Shown one piece after another: positions 26,382 through 35,282 of a stretch of DNA of 64,000 nt (within the stretch, counting starts at the first letter, position 1; each line of letters starts with the position of its first letter). The translations under genes and the position numbers were made by a program. This DNA is from Sphingobacteriales bacterium UTBCD1 (GTDB lineage: Bacteria; Bacteroidota; Bacteroidia; Chitinophagales; Chitinophagaceae), in the NCBI GenBank assembly GCA_002066995.1, contig MWTC01000039.1, positions 1 through 64,000 of the forward strand, given 5' to 3'. The notes beneath the pieces are model-generated. The model ran no database searches. It was not told the origin of the DNA and saw only the letters and a program-made list of their open reading frames with translations.

Positions 26382-27773
26382 TTACACTGCATTAATATCC
26401 CCTACGAATAACTTATATGTCGTTAAAAAAATAATACGGGTATCAAGCCACAGGCTCCAGTTTTCCAGGTACCAGATATCACATTCTACCCGTCTTTCCA
26501 TCTCCCATACAGATCTTGTTTCACCCCGGAATCCGTTAATCTGTGCCCACCCGGTAATGCCGGGTTTCACAAACTGCCGAACCATATATTTATTGATCAC
26601 GACTGAATAATCATCTGTATGCTTCAACATATGAGGCCTTGGCCCTACTATACTCATACTCCCTGTAAAGACATTCAGAAACTGAGGAAACTCATCAAGG
26701 CTTGACTTTCGCAAAAATTTTCCAAACTTAGTTACCCTAACATCTCCTTTGGTTGCCTGAAGCATATCTGAATCCTTGTTTACTTTCATGCTTCTGAATT
26801 TGATGCAGCGGAATGGCTGATTATCCTTACCCGTACGCACCTGGATAAAAAATATGGGGCCTCTTGAATCCAGCCAGATCAATAAACCTATCAAAGGAAT
26901 CATCCATGAAAGGACAAGGATGATCATCAGGCTGCTGATTACAAAGTCATAAATACGTTTACGAACCCTGTTTGCAATATCATCTAATGGTTCTTTTCTA
27001 AGAGATAAAACAGGTAAACTGCCAAAATAATCTACATGAACCGGCATTCGTGTAAACGTATCGAAATTAGGTACCAGCTTGAATCGGATACAGGCACGGT
27101 CAGCCTGTTGCATCAGTTCATATATTTTATCATTTTCATCAGGTGCAATGGTTGAAAATATTTCATTTGCCTGGTACTGTTTTGATACTTCTATTATATT
27201 TTGAAGGTTGCCCACTATCGGGTAAGTGGAAAGTTCGTGTACTTCCTGTTCATCTTCACAATAGCCGATTATCTTCGTATTCAAGGTATCCTCTTCTAAT
27301 TGTTGCACCAATCTCTTGGACACTTCATTATAGCCAACAATGATCACTTTCCTGGCAAACTCTTCCCTGTTCCGTATATATTGAGCAATTACAATATAAA
27401 CCAGCCGGTTCACAAAAATGACAAAGCCAGTGGAGATCAATACCGTCATCACAAACAGCCGTGATAAACCTTCCTGTTTGAAAAGTACAATAAACAACAT
27501 GATCAGTGCCAGGAAATAAATATAGGACCTCAGGGTTTTCCGGCTGAACATTTCAAACGTTAAGATATTATTCTGGCTGTACAAATTACTAAACCAGGAG
27601 GCAATCATCCAGGCAGCATTAAATGCGATCCATAAGTTAATGTACTTCGAATTCAGCGGATCCGGAAGTTTACTTCCATAAAAAGACCGATCCACAACGA
27701 AGGAAATGTTTAGCATCAACAGGTCGAGGAAAATAAAAAGGAACCTCAACAACCGGAAAAATTGTTGATTCAT
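26382..27773 (-). CDS. Undecaprenyl-phosphate sugar-1-phosphate transferase (WcaJ/WbaP-like, polyisoprenyl-phosphate PGT)
   Basis: 463 residues: four N-terminal membrane helices (about 10-120), a Rossmann-like CoA-binding-type domain (about 140-250), then the catalytic bacterial sugar transferase domain. The latter shows KRIYDFVIS, the re-entrant helix, FRSMKVNKD, RKSSLDEFPQFLNV (the catalytic Asp-Glu pair), VGPRPH and KPGITGWAQINGFRGET. It starts the repeat unit by moving a hexose-1-phosphate from UDP-sugar to undecaprenyl phosphate, probably glucose or galactose. A gap of 203 bp precedes it, which could hold an internal promoter, although I could not identify one. Confidence 0.93.
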   Translation of the reverse strand: MNQQFFRLLRFLFIFLDLLMLNISFVVDRSFYGSKLPDPLNSKYINLWIAFNAAWMIASWFSNLYSQNNILTFEMFSRKTLRSYIYFLALIMLFIVLFKQEGLSRLFVMTVLISTGFVIFVNRLVYIVIAQYIRNREEFARKVIIVGYNEVSKRLVQQLEEDTLNTKIIGYCEDEQEVHELSTYPIVGNLQNIIEVSKQYQANEIFSTIAPDENDKIYELMQQADRACIRFKLVPNFDTFTRMPVHVDYFGSLPVLSLRKEPLDDIANRVRKRIYDFVISSLMIILVLSWMIPLIGLLIWLDSRGPIFFIQVRTGKDNQPFRCIKFRSMKVNKDSDMLQATKGDVRVTKFGKFLRKSSLDEFPQFLNVFTGSMSIVGPRPHMLKHTDDYSVVINKYMVRQFVKPGITGWAQINGFRGETRSVWEMERRVECDIWYLENWSLWLDTRIIFLTTYKLFVGDINAV

Positions 27774-27976
27774 AATTAATATTTTAATAACTCAGATAAG
27801 CGGTTTTGTGCCTATTCTGGTTAAACAAGGGATGTTTCTAATATTTTTCACCAAATACATGGCTGTTTATCCAAACATGAAGTAAGAGGTAGCACTGATC
27901 TGTTTATAAATTAGTGAGATCAATTGAAGAGCTGATCACTCCGGGTCAGTAATATTAAAAGTAAGATAAATCATGG

Positions 27977-28942
27977 TTAAATAATCATTTTACAATTATG
28001 ATACCATTCAATAAATCTTTTTAGCCCGGTTTCAAAATCATATGTTGGGTTATATCCTAATCCTTTTTTTGCCCTGGAAATATCAGCATAAGTTATCTCC
28101 ACATCCCCCGGCTGGGGCGGGAGTTTATTTAAAAAGGCCTTTTTGCCTAATAACGTTTCAAGAGCCCTCACCATTCTTTCCAAAGTGATAACCCTTGACT
28201 CACCCAAGTTGAATATCTTACATCCATCCAGGTTTTGCATTGCGCAAAATATTCCATCAACTATATCATCAATATATGTATAGTCCCGTGCTGTGGACCC
28301 ATCCCCGAAAAAGGGAATTGGGCTTCCCTCGTCAATTAGTCTTGCAAACTTATGAATTGCAAGGTCTGGCCTCTGTCTGGGCCCGAAAACGGTAAAGAAT
28401 CGCAAACAGGTGATATCAAAATTGTATAAATGATGATACACATCGCATACTAATTCACCACTTCTTTTAGTAGCTGCATAGGGAGAAATAGGATGATCTA
28501 CCGGATCGGCCTCGGAAAAAGGCACTTTGACGTTATTTCCATACACAGATGAAGAAGATCCAAAAACCAACTTTGAAACATGATGCAGCCGCATACACTC
28601 CAAAAGGTTTACAGTTCCATTCATATTTACATCATAGTATTCTGCTATCTGAGACATGGAGGGTCTGACACCGGCTTTAGCAGCTAAGTGAATCACAAGA
28701 TCAATGTCACTATTTTTAAAAATGTTTTGCAATGCTGCCCTATCCCTGATATCCCCTTCCACCAAAGTAAAAGAGTCAGTATTCTTCAACTGTTTCAAAT
28801 TTTCATCCTTGTATTTCCTGGGATAAAACGGATCGAAATTATCAATACCAATCACCGTATGACCTTCCCGGATTAATCGTTCTCCTAAATGAGATCCTAT
28901 AAAACCGGCGACGCCTGTAACGAGGATTTTTTTCATCTTCAA
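27977..28942 (-). CDS. NAD-dependent epimerase, UDP-glucuronate 4-epimerase-like
   Basis: 321-residue extended SDR: TGVAGFIGSHLGERL, catalytic YAATKRSGE near 151, and RFFTVFGPRQRPDLAIHKF, a stretch typical of UDP-glucuronate 4-epimerases and closely related UDP-sugar epimerases. It would supply a 4-epimer, for example UDP-galacturonate from UDP-glucuronate or UDP-galactose from UDP-glucose. No UDP-glucose 6-dehydrogenase is present in the window, so a uronate substrate would come from elsewhere in the genome. It is the last gene before the 203 bp gap to the initiating transferase. Confidence 0.83.
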   Translation of the reverse strand: MKMKKILVTGVAGFIGSHLGERLIREGHTVIGIDNFDPFYPRKYKDENLKQLKNTDSFTLVEGDIRDRAALQNIFKNSDIDLVIHLAAKAGVRPSMSQIAEYYDVNMNGTVNLLECMRLHHVSKLVFGSSSSVYGNNVKVPFSEADPVDHPISPYAATKRSGELVCDVYHHLYNFDITCLRFFTVFGPRQRPDLAIHKFARLIDEGSPIPFFGDGSTARDYTYIDDIVDGIFCAMQNLDGCKIFNLGESRVITLERMVRALETLLGKKAFLNKLPPQPGDVEITYADISRAKKGLGYNPTYDFETGLKRFIEWYHNCKMII

Positions 28943-29030
28943 ATTTTCAAGAAATATTAAAAGAAGGGGATATTGTCCTTTTGAATCTTAATATATTGCA
29001 AGCTCAGATTTTTAAAAAAATGGCAATGGG

Positions 29031-30140
29031 TTATACTTTTTGTCTCTGCTGAAAGCTTTGGTACACTTTGATGTAAGAATCTACCATTTTTTCGATTGAA
29101 AACATATTGGTGATTCGCTCCCGGCCGGCAATGCCCATTTTTTCTCTTAGGCATTTATCATTTAAAAGAATTTCAATTTTTTCAGATAATGCTATCGGGT
29201 TTTCTGAACTGATTAAGAAACCTGTCTTTTGATCTTCCACAATTTCATTAGTGCCTCCGCCCGTAGTTGCAATTACCGGTTTTCCCAAAGCCATATACTC
29301 AAGAATGGAATTTGAGATTCCTTCACCATGCACCCGTGCATTTGTGGTTAAAACACAAATATCACTAATGGCTATGAACGATTCCACATTGGAACGTTTC
29401 CCAAGCAGCAAAATTCTATCCTTATATTGATGTGGAATCTTACCTAGCACTGAGGAAAAGTTGACTCCATCGCCGATGGCAATAAAAGTTACATCATTTC
29501 TTTTGTCACATATCATTTTTGCAGCAGCAATATAAGTGGCATAATCTTTTCGGTCGCTAAAAGCTCCCACCATAGTGACCAAATAATCTGAGGCGATATT
29601 TAAGCTTTCTTTTGAAAAAGAATGATCCACTCTTTTTAGTCTCTCGAAATTAAACCCGTTATAAATACAGAGGCTTTTTTTCCCTGGCGCTTTATATCCT
29701 GCCAGGCCGGCCTTTGAATTACCAATGACTATATTGGAAAAAGGGAATGTCACCCGGGCTCTTATTTGCCCCAGGTTGAAAAAATTTGTTTTCACCGGTG
29801 TATCCACCACCATCCCATTCACCAGTTTTATTTTCAATAACCGGCAAACAGGGACACTGTATATGGAAGTCATGCTATCCCAACAATGAATGATGTCCGG
29901 TTTATATTCCTTACAACAATTATAAAGCAATTTAAAAATGCGAAAATCCTTTTTGGATTTTCTAATTAAAAAATGGATATTAATTCCTAAATCATATACT
30001 TCTTTGTAATGAATATCATTTTCCATTACTATAAGTTCAAATTGAATCTCCGGATGTTTTTTAAGTCCTTTCATCAATTCCACCAGCCTTCTTTCTTTTC
30101 CCCCTGCTGCCAGGCAGTTTATAAAAAACAATATTTTCAT
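29031..30140 (-). CDS. GT4 family glycosyltransferase
   Basis: 369-residue GT-B protein with the N-terminal INCLAAGGKERRLVELM loop and a C-terminal GT4 signature (CVLTTNARVHGEGISNSILEYMALGKPVIATTGGGTNEIV, containing the EX7E-like glutamates). It should be a retaining cytosolic transferase building the lipid-linked unit. Its start ATG shares one base with the stop of the upstream AsnB-like gene (TAATG), indicating translational coupling. The donor sugar is unknown. Confidence 0.85.
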   Translation of the reverse strand: MKILFFINCLAAGGKERRLVELMKGLKKHPEIQFELIVMENDIHYKEVYDLGINIHFLIRKSKKDFRIFKLLYNCCKEYKPDIIHCWDSMTSIYSVPVCRLLKIKLVNGMVVDTPVKTNFFNLGQIRARVTFPFSNIVIGNSKAGLAGYKAPGKKSLCIYNGFNFERLKRVDHSFSKESLNIASDYLVTMVGAFSDRKDYATYIAAAKMICDKRNDVTFIAIGDGVNFSSVLGKIPHQYKDRILLLGKRSNVESFIAISDICVLTTNARVHGEGISNSILEYMALGKPVIATTGGGTNEIVEDQKTGFLISSENPIALSEKIEILLNDKCLREKMGIAGRERITNMFSIEKMVDSYIKVYQSFQQRQKV

Positions 30141-32017
30141 TATTTTTTATTTTGCTTTAGCCATTCTTCAAATATCAACAAAGACCATATCCGGTTACTG
30201 AAACTCGTATTGGAGTTTTCACTGCGCTGCAATACTTTCCGGACATATTTTTTATTCAGATATTCGGAATACGCAGCGGTATCAGATAATAGAGTATCTC
30301 CTACGTATTCTTGCAATCCTCCTTTAAACCATTGGGATATGGGAGCACTAAATCCTTTTTTAGGAAGCTTCATAAAGCTTTGGGGTAAATTAGATCTCAT
30401 GGCTTTTTTAAAAATATATTTTTGATCCAGGTTGTTCAATTTCAGATTTCCGGGAATCCGAAAAGATAGTTCAGCAAATTTGTGATCCAGGAGCGGCACC
30501 CTTACTTCCAGGGAATTCATCATACTGGCCCGATCCACTTTTGTCAAAATATCGTCCACCATATAGGTGCTCAAATCCAGATATTGCATATTGGAAATCT
30601 GATCTGACTTCGAGCTTCCGTTTTGCAAAATAGTGGCTTTAAAATGTTCTGAAGCCTGAGCGCCGTTCAGCGTATTTCTTTTTTGAATCAAAAGTTTGTT
30701 TCTTTCATTTTCACTCCAGGCATTCAGAAAAGCAAATGATTGCTTCTTACCTTTTGAAAGATAGTAAGCGAAACTCTTTCCTTTCATATTATAAGGCATC
30801 ATTTTGTAAATGTTACCCCATATTATTTTACTGTAAAAAGGAGAATTAAAATTAAATGGAAATTTATAAATTTTCATGTGGCGCCGATATGAATTGTATC
30901 CTGCAAATAATTCATCGCCGCCATCACCTGAAAGAGCAACTGTTACAAATTGCCGTGCCAGTTTTGACACATAATAAGTAGGAATGATAGAAGGGTCAGC
31001 AAATGGTTCATCATACCCATATATCAGTTTTGGCAAGAGATCTATTGAATCCGGTTCCACAATTTGTTCATGATGTTCACATCCATATTTTGTTGCCAGC
31101 TCTCGTGCATATTTCAATTCACTGTCTTTTTCATCTTTAAATCCAATGGTAAACGTTTTGATGGAGCGGGATGAATTATTAGCCATCATTGATACTACCG
31201 ATCCCGAATCTATTCCACCACTTAAAAAAGCTCCTAATGGAACATCTGAAATCATGTGCATCTTAACAGTCTCCGTAAGGCAATTCTGAATTTCTTCTTC
31301 CCATTGTATTTCGCTTTTTGAAAAATCCGGATTAAAATGAATTTTCCAATAATTATTTATACCCACTGAGACTTTACCTTTAAAAGAAAGTAAAAGGTAA
31401 TGAGCCGGTTGTAGCTTTTTAATTTTTTTGTAAATGGATAAATCTGACGTAATATACCCAAAAGCGAAGTACGAATCAATCGCTTCCGGTGATAAAGCCT
31501 TATCAATGCCATCACATTTCAGAATAGCTTTTATTTCCGAGCCAAAAACAAGCTTTTCATGATCCAGGTAATAATAAAAAGGCTTAATTCCAAAACGGTC
31601 CCTGGCGCAAAAGAGTTGGTTTTTCTTGCTATCCCAGATTGCAAAAGCAAACATCCCGCGCAGGTATTGCAAACAACCTGTACCATATTGCTCATACAGA
31701 TGTACTATGGTTTCAGTATCCGACTTAGTTCGGAATACATGCCCTTGTTTTAATAAATTGTCCTGAAGTTCACGGAAATTGTATATTTCTCCATTAAAGA
31801 TGATCCAGATCGTTTCGTCTTCGTTAGCCAGCGGCTGATGCCCTGTGGCGAGATCTATGATACTTAAGCGACGAAAACCCAAACCAACATTCTGGTTGAT
31901 ATAAAAGCCTTCATCATCAGGGCCCCGGTGCTCCATCACATCAGTCATATTTTTCAATATGCCCGGGTCAATTTTCATATCCCTTTTAAAGAAAGTAAGT
32001 CCGGCAATTCCGCACAT
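30140..32017 (-). CDS. Asparagine synthase-like glutamine amidotransferase (AsnB family), copy 2
   Basis: 625 residues with N-terminal MCGIAGLTF (Cys2 nucleophile), RLSIIDLATG and FNGEIYNF in the glutaminase half, and PP-loop SGGIDSG (266-272) and LSGDGGDELFAGY in the synthase half. The overall pattern is closer to the canonical EPS-type asparagine synthase than copy 1. It forms a carboxamide from a carboxylate using glutamine and ATP, here flanked by two GT4 genes, so a uronic acid or other sugar acid being amidated is a reasonable idea. It could also be a genuine asparagine synthase. The downstream gene is translationally coupled. Confidence 0.87.
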   Translation of the reverse strand: MCGIAGLTFFKRDMKIDPGILKNMTDVMEHRGPDDEGFYINQNVGLGFRRLSIIDLATGHQPLANEDETIWIIFNGEIYNFRELQDNLLKQGHVFRTKSDTETIVHLYEQYGTGCLQYLRGMFAFAIWDSKKNQLFCARDRFGIKPFYYYLDHEKLVFGSEIKAILKCDGIDKALSPEAIDSYFAFGYITSDLSIYKKIKKLQPAHYLLLSFKGKVSVGINNYWKIHFNPDFSKSEIQWEEEIQNCLTETVKMHMISDVPLGAFLSGGIDSGSVVSMMANNSSRSIKTFTIGFKDEKDSELKYARELATKYGCEHHEQIVEPDSIDLLPKLIYGYDEPFADPSIIPTYYVSKLARQFVTVALSGDGGDELFAGYNSYRRHMKIYKFPFNFNSPFYSKIIWGNIYKMMPYNMKGKSFAYYLSKGKKQSFAFLNAWSENERNKLLIQKRNTLNGAQASEHFKATILQNGSSKSDQISNMQYLDLSTYMVDDILTKVDRASMMNSLEVRVPLLDHKFAELSFRIPGNLKLNNLDQKYIFKKAMRSNLPQSFMKLPKKGFSAPISQWFKGGLQEYVGDTLLSDTAAYSEYLNKKYVRKVLQRSENSNTSFSNRIWSLLIFEEWLKQNKK

Positions 32018-32027
32018 GATAAATTTG

Positions 32028-33149
32028 TTAAGAAGCGTTATTCAATATAGTAATAAACCGATCTGCTGCAGTATCAAAATTGTGAAATGTAGATATATAA
32101 GATTTTAAATTATTTTTGTCAATTGTTGCCAATTCATCTGATTCAATTGCCTGCTTCATTCTGTTCAAATCACCATAGCAACAAATTCCAAGTCCGAATT
32201 TTTCAAAAATCTCTCCCGGGTTTACATTAAGAGAAATCACGGGGATACCTACTGACCAGGCTTCTAAAAAAACATTAGAGAAGCCTTCATAATAAGAAGT
32301 ATTTATTATTGCTTTTGCTTTGGAGATCAGTTCAAGTGTTTCCGAATGTGGTTTTCGCCCGGCTAATATCACATTTTTTCTTCCCCTTAGTTTCTCATAA
32401 AATTTTTCAGGCTTTCCGCTTCTTGGAAAACCAACAATCAGAAAAGAAACGGATTCTTTAACCGTATCAATTAACTTTAGAAGATTGTCTGCACCTTTCA
32501 ACATGCTGAGAGCACCTACATACATGTAATAATCCCCTGAAGTTTCAGTGCCCAAAGAACCTTTATGAGGTTCCATAATATTCGGATAAATAAACTGGCG
32601 GCTTTTATTGTGTTTCGATTTAATAGCCTGGCCGGAATGCTGCAACATCACAAAATCAGATCTCTTTAAAAGATAACGATGAATAAAATCATTGGGGATA
32701 TGAGTGATTAAAAGGTCAGTTAAATTAAAATTTTTTTTATAGTTGTATTTGAATTTTTTACCAAAACTTAAAACATCAAGATCACTCGCCACCCCCATTA
32801 TAAACTTGCTTTTATTTTTTCTGGCTGCCAGGTAAGGAAGAAGATTCATATATGATCTCATCCTGACATAATAATAATCCGCCTTTTCTCTTCTAAATAT
32901 TTTCCTCAAGCCCGGAATTCTGTATATAAATAGCCTGAATCCCCTGATGCCTTTATTCCATTTTGGTAAATGAATCAATCTCACCCCTTCTTCAGTAATA
33001 AAACTTTCTTTTGAATACGGATCTACAACAACCACTTCATGTCCCTTTAATGCCAGGGCTTTTGCCAGAAGTGCTATTTGAAGCTCAGCACCGCCGGGAT
33101 TCCTTCCCCGTAAGGCACCGGCAATATTTCCCCAGAAACAAAACTTCAT
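32028..33149 (-). CDS. GT4 family glycosyltransferase
   Basis: 373 residues. The N-terminus FWGNIAGALRGRNPGGAELQIALLAKAL is the GT-B nucleotide/acceptor loop, and the C-terminal part has YVGALSMLKGADNL and AIINTSYYEGFSNVFLEAWSVGIPVISLNVNPGE, the GT4 donor site. The enzyme probably adds one sugar of the repeat unit in the cytosol. It overlaps the upstream deacetylase by 4 bp and lies 10 bp before the AsnB-like gene, forming a compact group of deacetylase, transferase and amidotransferase. Confidence 0.85.
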   Translation of the reverse strand: MKFCFWGNIAGALRGRNPGGAELQIALLAKALALKGHEVVVVDPYSKESFITEEGVRLIHLPKWNKGIRGFRLFIYRIPGLRKIFRREKADYYYVRMRSYMNLLPYLAARKNKSKFIMGVASDLDVLSFGKKFKYNYKKNFNLTDLLITHIPNDFIHRYLLKRSDFVMLQHSGQAIKSKHNKSRQFIYPNIMEPHKGSLGTETSGDYYMYVGALSMLKGADNLLKLIDTVKESVSFLIVGFPRSGKPEKFYEKLRGRKNVILAGRKPHSETLELISKAKAIINTSYYEGFSNVFLEAWSVGIPVISLNVNPGEIFEKFGLGICCYGDLNRMKQAIESDELATIDKNNLKSYISTFHNFDTAADRFITILNNAS

Positions 33150-34123
33150 TCAGTACAATTTAATGCGGCTTCCTTCATTGTTACAGATTCAATATTTTTA
33201 CTATTAACTAAAGTAAAAAACTGCTCCAATAGCCTGAATAACCTGTTTATTGCATTTTCATCACGCCAATAAATCGAGGTGCCGGGCATTAGTTCGCTGG
33301 AGTGTAGCCACATGACAATATAGGGGAGTTTTAATTTTTCCGCTTCATTTACAATTTCCTCAAATACCTCAATATTAGTCCACTCAAATGGCCTTAACCA
33401 TACCGGTTGTCTTTTGAGCCAAAATTTCCGCACGGCCTTTAAAAGAATATTACGGTTCACATTTCTATAATAATATTTCGCAAATCCAGGCTTAGAATTC
33501 AATGGATACCGGGTGGGCAAAATGGTAGCGGGTATCTCCATTAATGAACCATTTTCAAAATGATAATAACGGGGTTCGGGTGTCTTGTCAATAAAATCCG
33601 GTCCACCCTTTCCACCCGGAAGACCGGTATGCCTGGACCAACTTGTAAAAGGAGTAACAGATGAATCAACCAGGTAAGAATGATCAACGAGTGCATGAGC
33701 AATCTCCCCGTCAAATCCATACCTGCCGGACCGAAATGATAAAGGCTTTATTTCAAATGAGTCTTCAATCCGGGAGGTGAGATTTTTGATCTTTTCCCGC
33801 ATGATATCTGCCGGCATTTCACTCAAAAAAGAGTGATGGACATCGTTGAATCTATAACCCTCTATATCCAGGTATGGCGGTGTTGTCCAGGAATGTAAAT
33901 GAGCGCCAATTTCTGCCCGCCCGGAGTTTATATATTCTTTGAAAATCTCTTTTGAAAAATCATCAGTACAAATCTCATAAGTCACCAGGTACGTTGGTTT
34001 GATCTTATATTTATTACACAAGTTTTGAAGCCGGGGTACTGCCTGTATATTTTTTACTGAAAGTTCGCATCCGTGGACCCACTGGTTGTCCGCTTCCGTA
34101 TCAATTGTAAATAATAACTTCAT
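33146..34123 (-). CDS. Polysaccharide deacetylase-like protein (CE4/NodB superfamily)
   Basis: 325 residues starting MKLLFTIDTEAD, an acidic N-terminal motif of the superfamily. It continues with EIGAHLHSW (metal histidines) near residue 72 and FRSGRYGF near 130, and a C-terminal MWLHSSEL segment holds another conserved histidine. No signal peptide, so the substrate is likely a cytosolic lipid-linked or nucleotide-linked amino sugar. It is quite different from the other deacetylase at 10123-11100, suggesting a distinct target. The overlap with the following GT4 gene supports action on the same intermediate. Confidence 0.78.
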   Translation of the reverse strand: MKLLFTIDTEADNQWVHGCELSVKNIQAVPRLQNLCNKYKIKPTYLVTYEICTDDFSKEIFKEYINSGRAEIGAHLHSWTTPPYLDIEGYRFNDVHHSFLSEMPADIMREKIKNLTSRIEDSFEIKPLSFRSGRYGFDGEIAHALVDHSYLVDSSVTPFTSWSRHTGLPGGKGGPDFIDKTPEPRYYHFENGSLMEIPATILPTRYPLNSKPGFAKYYYRNVNRNILLKAVRKFWLKRQPVWLRPFEWTNIEVFEEIVNEAEKLKLPYIVMWLHSSELMPGTSIYWRDENAINRLFRLLEQFFTLVNSKNIESVTMKEAALNCTE

Positions 34124-34231
34124 AATTCAATACCCTAAAAAATGACCTGTCTTAACCCCAATAAAGTTGAACCCGTTGATGGCCTGTCTTTAAATTCTTA
34201 AACCGGATGATCAGCCTATCGGTTTCTCAAG

Positions 34232-35221
34232 CTACAAATCAATCTTTTTATAATGATGTTCCACCTGTGAACTAATCCACTTATACGTTTTGGTAATGCC
34301 CTCTACCAAAGGCTGTGAAGGCCCCCATCCAAGTTTTTCTTTGATCAATTTGTTATCAGAATTCCGGCCTCTCACTCCTGTAGGCCCGGGAATATTTTTA
34401 ATGCTTATTTTCTTTCCTGCCACTCCGGCTACCATTTTCACCAGGTCGTTAATGGATATCATCTCTTCTGAACCGATATTTACTGGGCCGGTAAAATCAC
34501 TATCCATCAATCTTCTTACGCCGTCCACACATTCATCAATGAATAAAAAAGAACGGGTTTGTTTTCCATCTCCCCAAACCTCTATTTCACCTCCATCATC
34601 TGCTACTGCAACTTTTCTGCAAATTGCTGCCGGGGCTTTTTCTTTTCCGCCATCCCAGGTACCGAGAGGCCCGAAAATGTTATGGAACCTGGCGATTCTC
34701 ACATTCATTCCATAGTTTCTATGGTAAGAAAGATAGAGGCGTTCACTGAACAATTTTTCCCATCCATATTCACTGTCGGGTGCAGCCGGATAAGCTGAGT
34801 CCTCCGAACATTTGGGATTATCAGGGTCTTCCTGGTTGTAAGCAGGATACATACAGGCAGATGATGAGTAAAATATCTTTTTAACATCATGCTTTCTTCC
34901 CGACTCTGCCATGTTTAAGTTAATTGAAGCCGAGTTATGCATCACCTGTGCGTCGTGTTCACCCGTGAAAATATAACCGGCGCCACCCATATCTGCAGCC
35001 AGTTGATACACTTCATCAATTTGCCTGTCAAATAAATTTTCACAAACGACAGGATCTCTCAGATCTCCTATACGGAAATCATCAGCATGGTTATTTCCGT
35101 ATTCATTGTGCTTGAGGTCAATACCCCTCACCCAATAACCTTCATCTTTCAATCTTTTTACCAGGTGGCCGCCAATGAAACCACCGGCGCCACATACAAT
35201 TGCTATTTTTTTTGTAGTCAT
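34232..35221 (-). CDS. GDP-mannose 3,5-epimerase-like SDR
   Basis: 329 residues that match the plant-type GDP-mannose 3,5-epimerase pattern: CGAGGFIGGHL, AADMGGAGYIFTGEH, SSSACMYPAY (near 118), catalytic YGWEKLFSER, ARFHNIFGPLGTWDGGKEKAPAAICRK, RSFLFIDECVDG and GPTGVRGRNSDN. The family performs a double epimerisation of GDP-mannose to GDP-L-galactose (with GDP-L-gulose as alternative product), so an L-galactose-type sugar could be part of the polymer. No GDP-mannose pyrophosphorylase is in the window. I am confident of the family from memory of its signatures; the substrate needs testing. Confidence 0.82.
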   Translation of the reverse strand: MTTKKIAIVCGAGGFIGGHLVKRLKDEGYWVRGIDLKHNEYGNNHADDFRIGDLRDPVVCENLFDRQIDEVYQLAADMGGAGYIFTGEHDAQVMHNSASINLNMAESGRKHDVKKIFYSSSACMYPAYNQEDPDNPKCSEDSAYPAAPDSEYGWEKLFSERLYLSYHRNYGMNVRIARFHNIFGPLGTWDGGKEKAPAAICRKVAVADDGGEIEVWGDGKQTRSFLFIDECVDGVRRLMDSDFTGPVNIGSEEMISINDLVKMVAGVAGKKISIKNIPGPTGVRGRNSDNKLIKEKLGWGPSQPLVEGITKTYKWISSQVEHHYKKIDL

Positions 35222-35282
35222 AATAAATTTTTGTAAGGATTAAAAAATAAAATAAATGTATTTCTTGTTTTGTGATAAAATT

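Noticed and set aside
34290-34715. 141-codon plus-strand frame opposite the GDP-mannose epimerase-like gene
   Set aside because: Antisense of a strongly conserved gene and without recognisable features.
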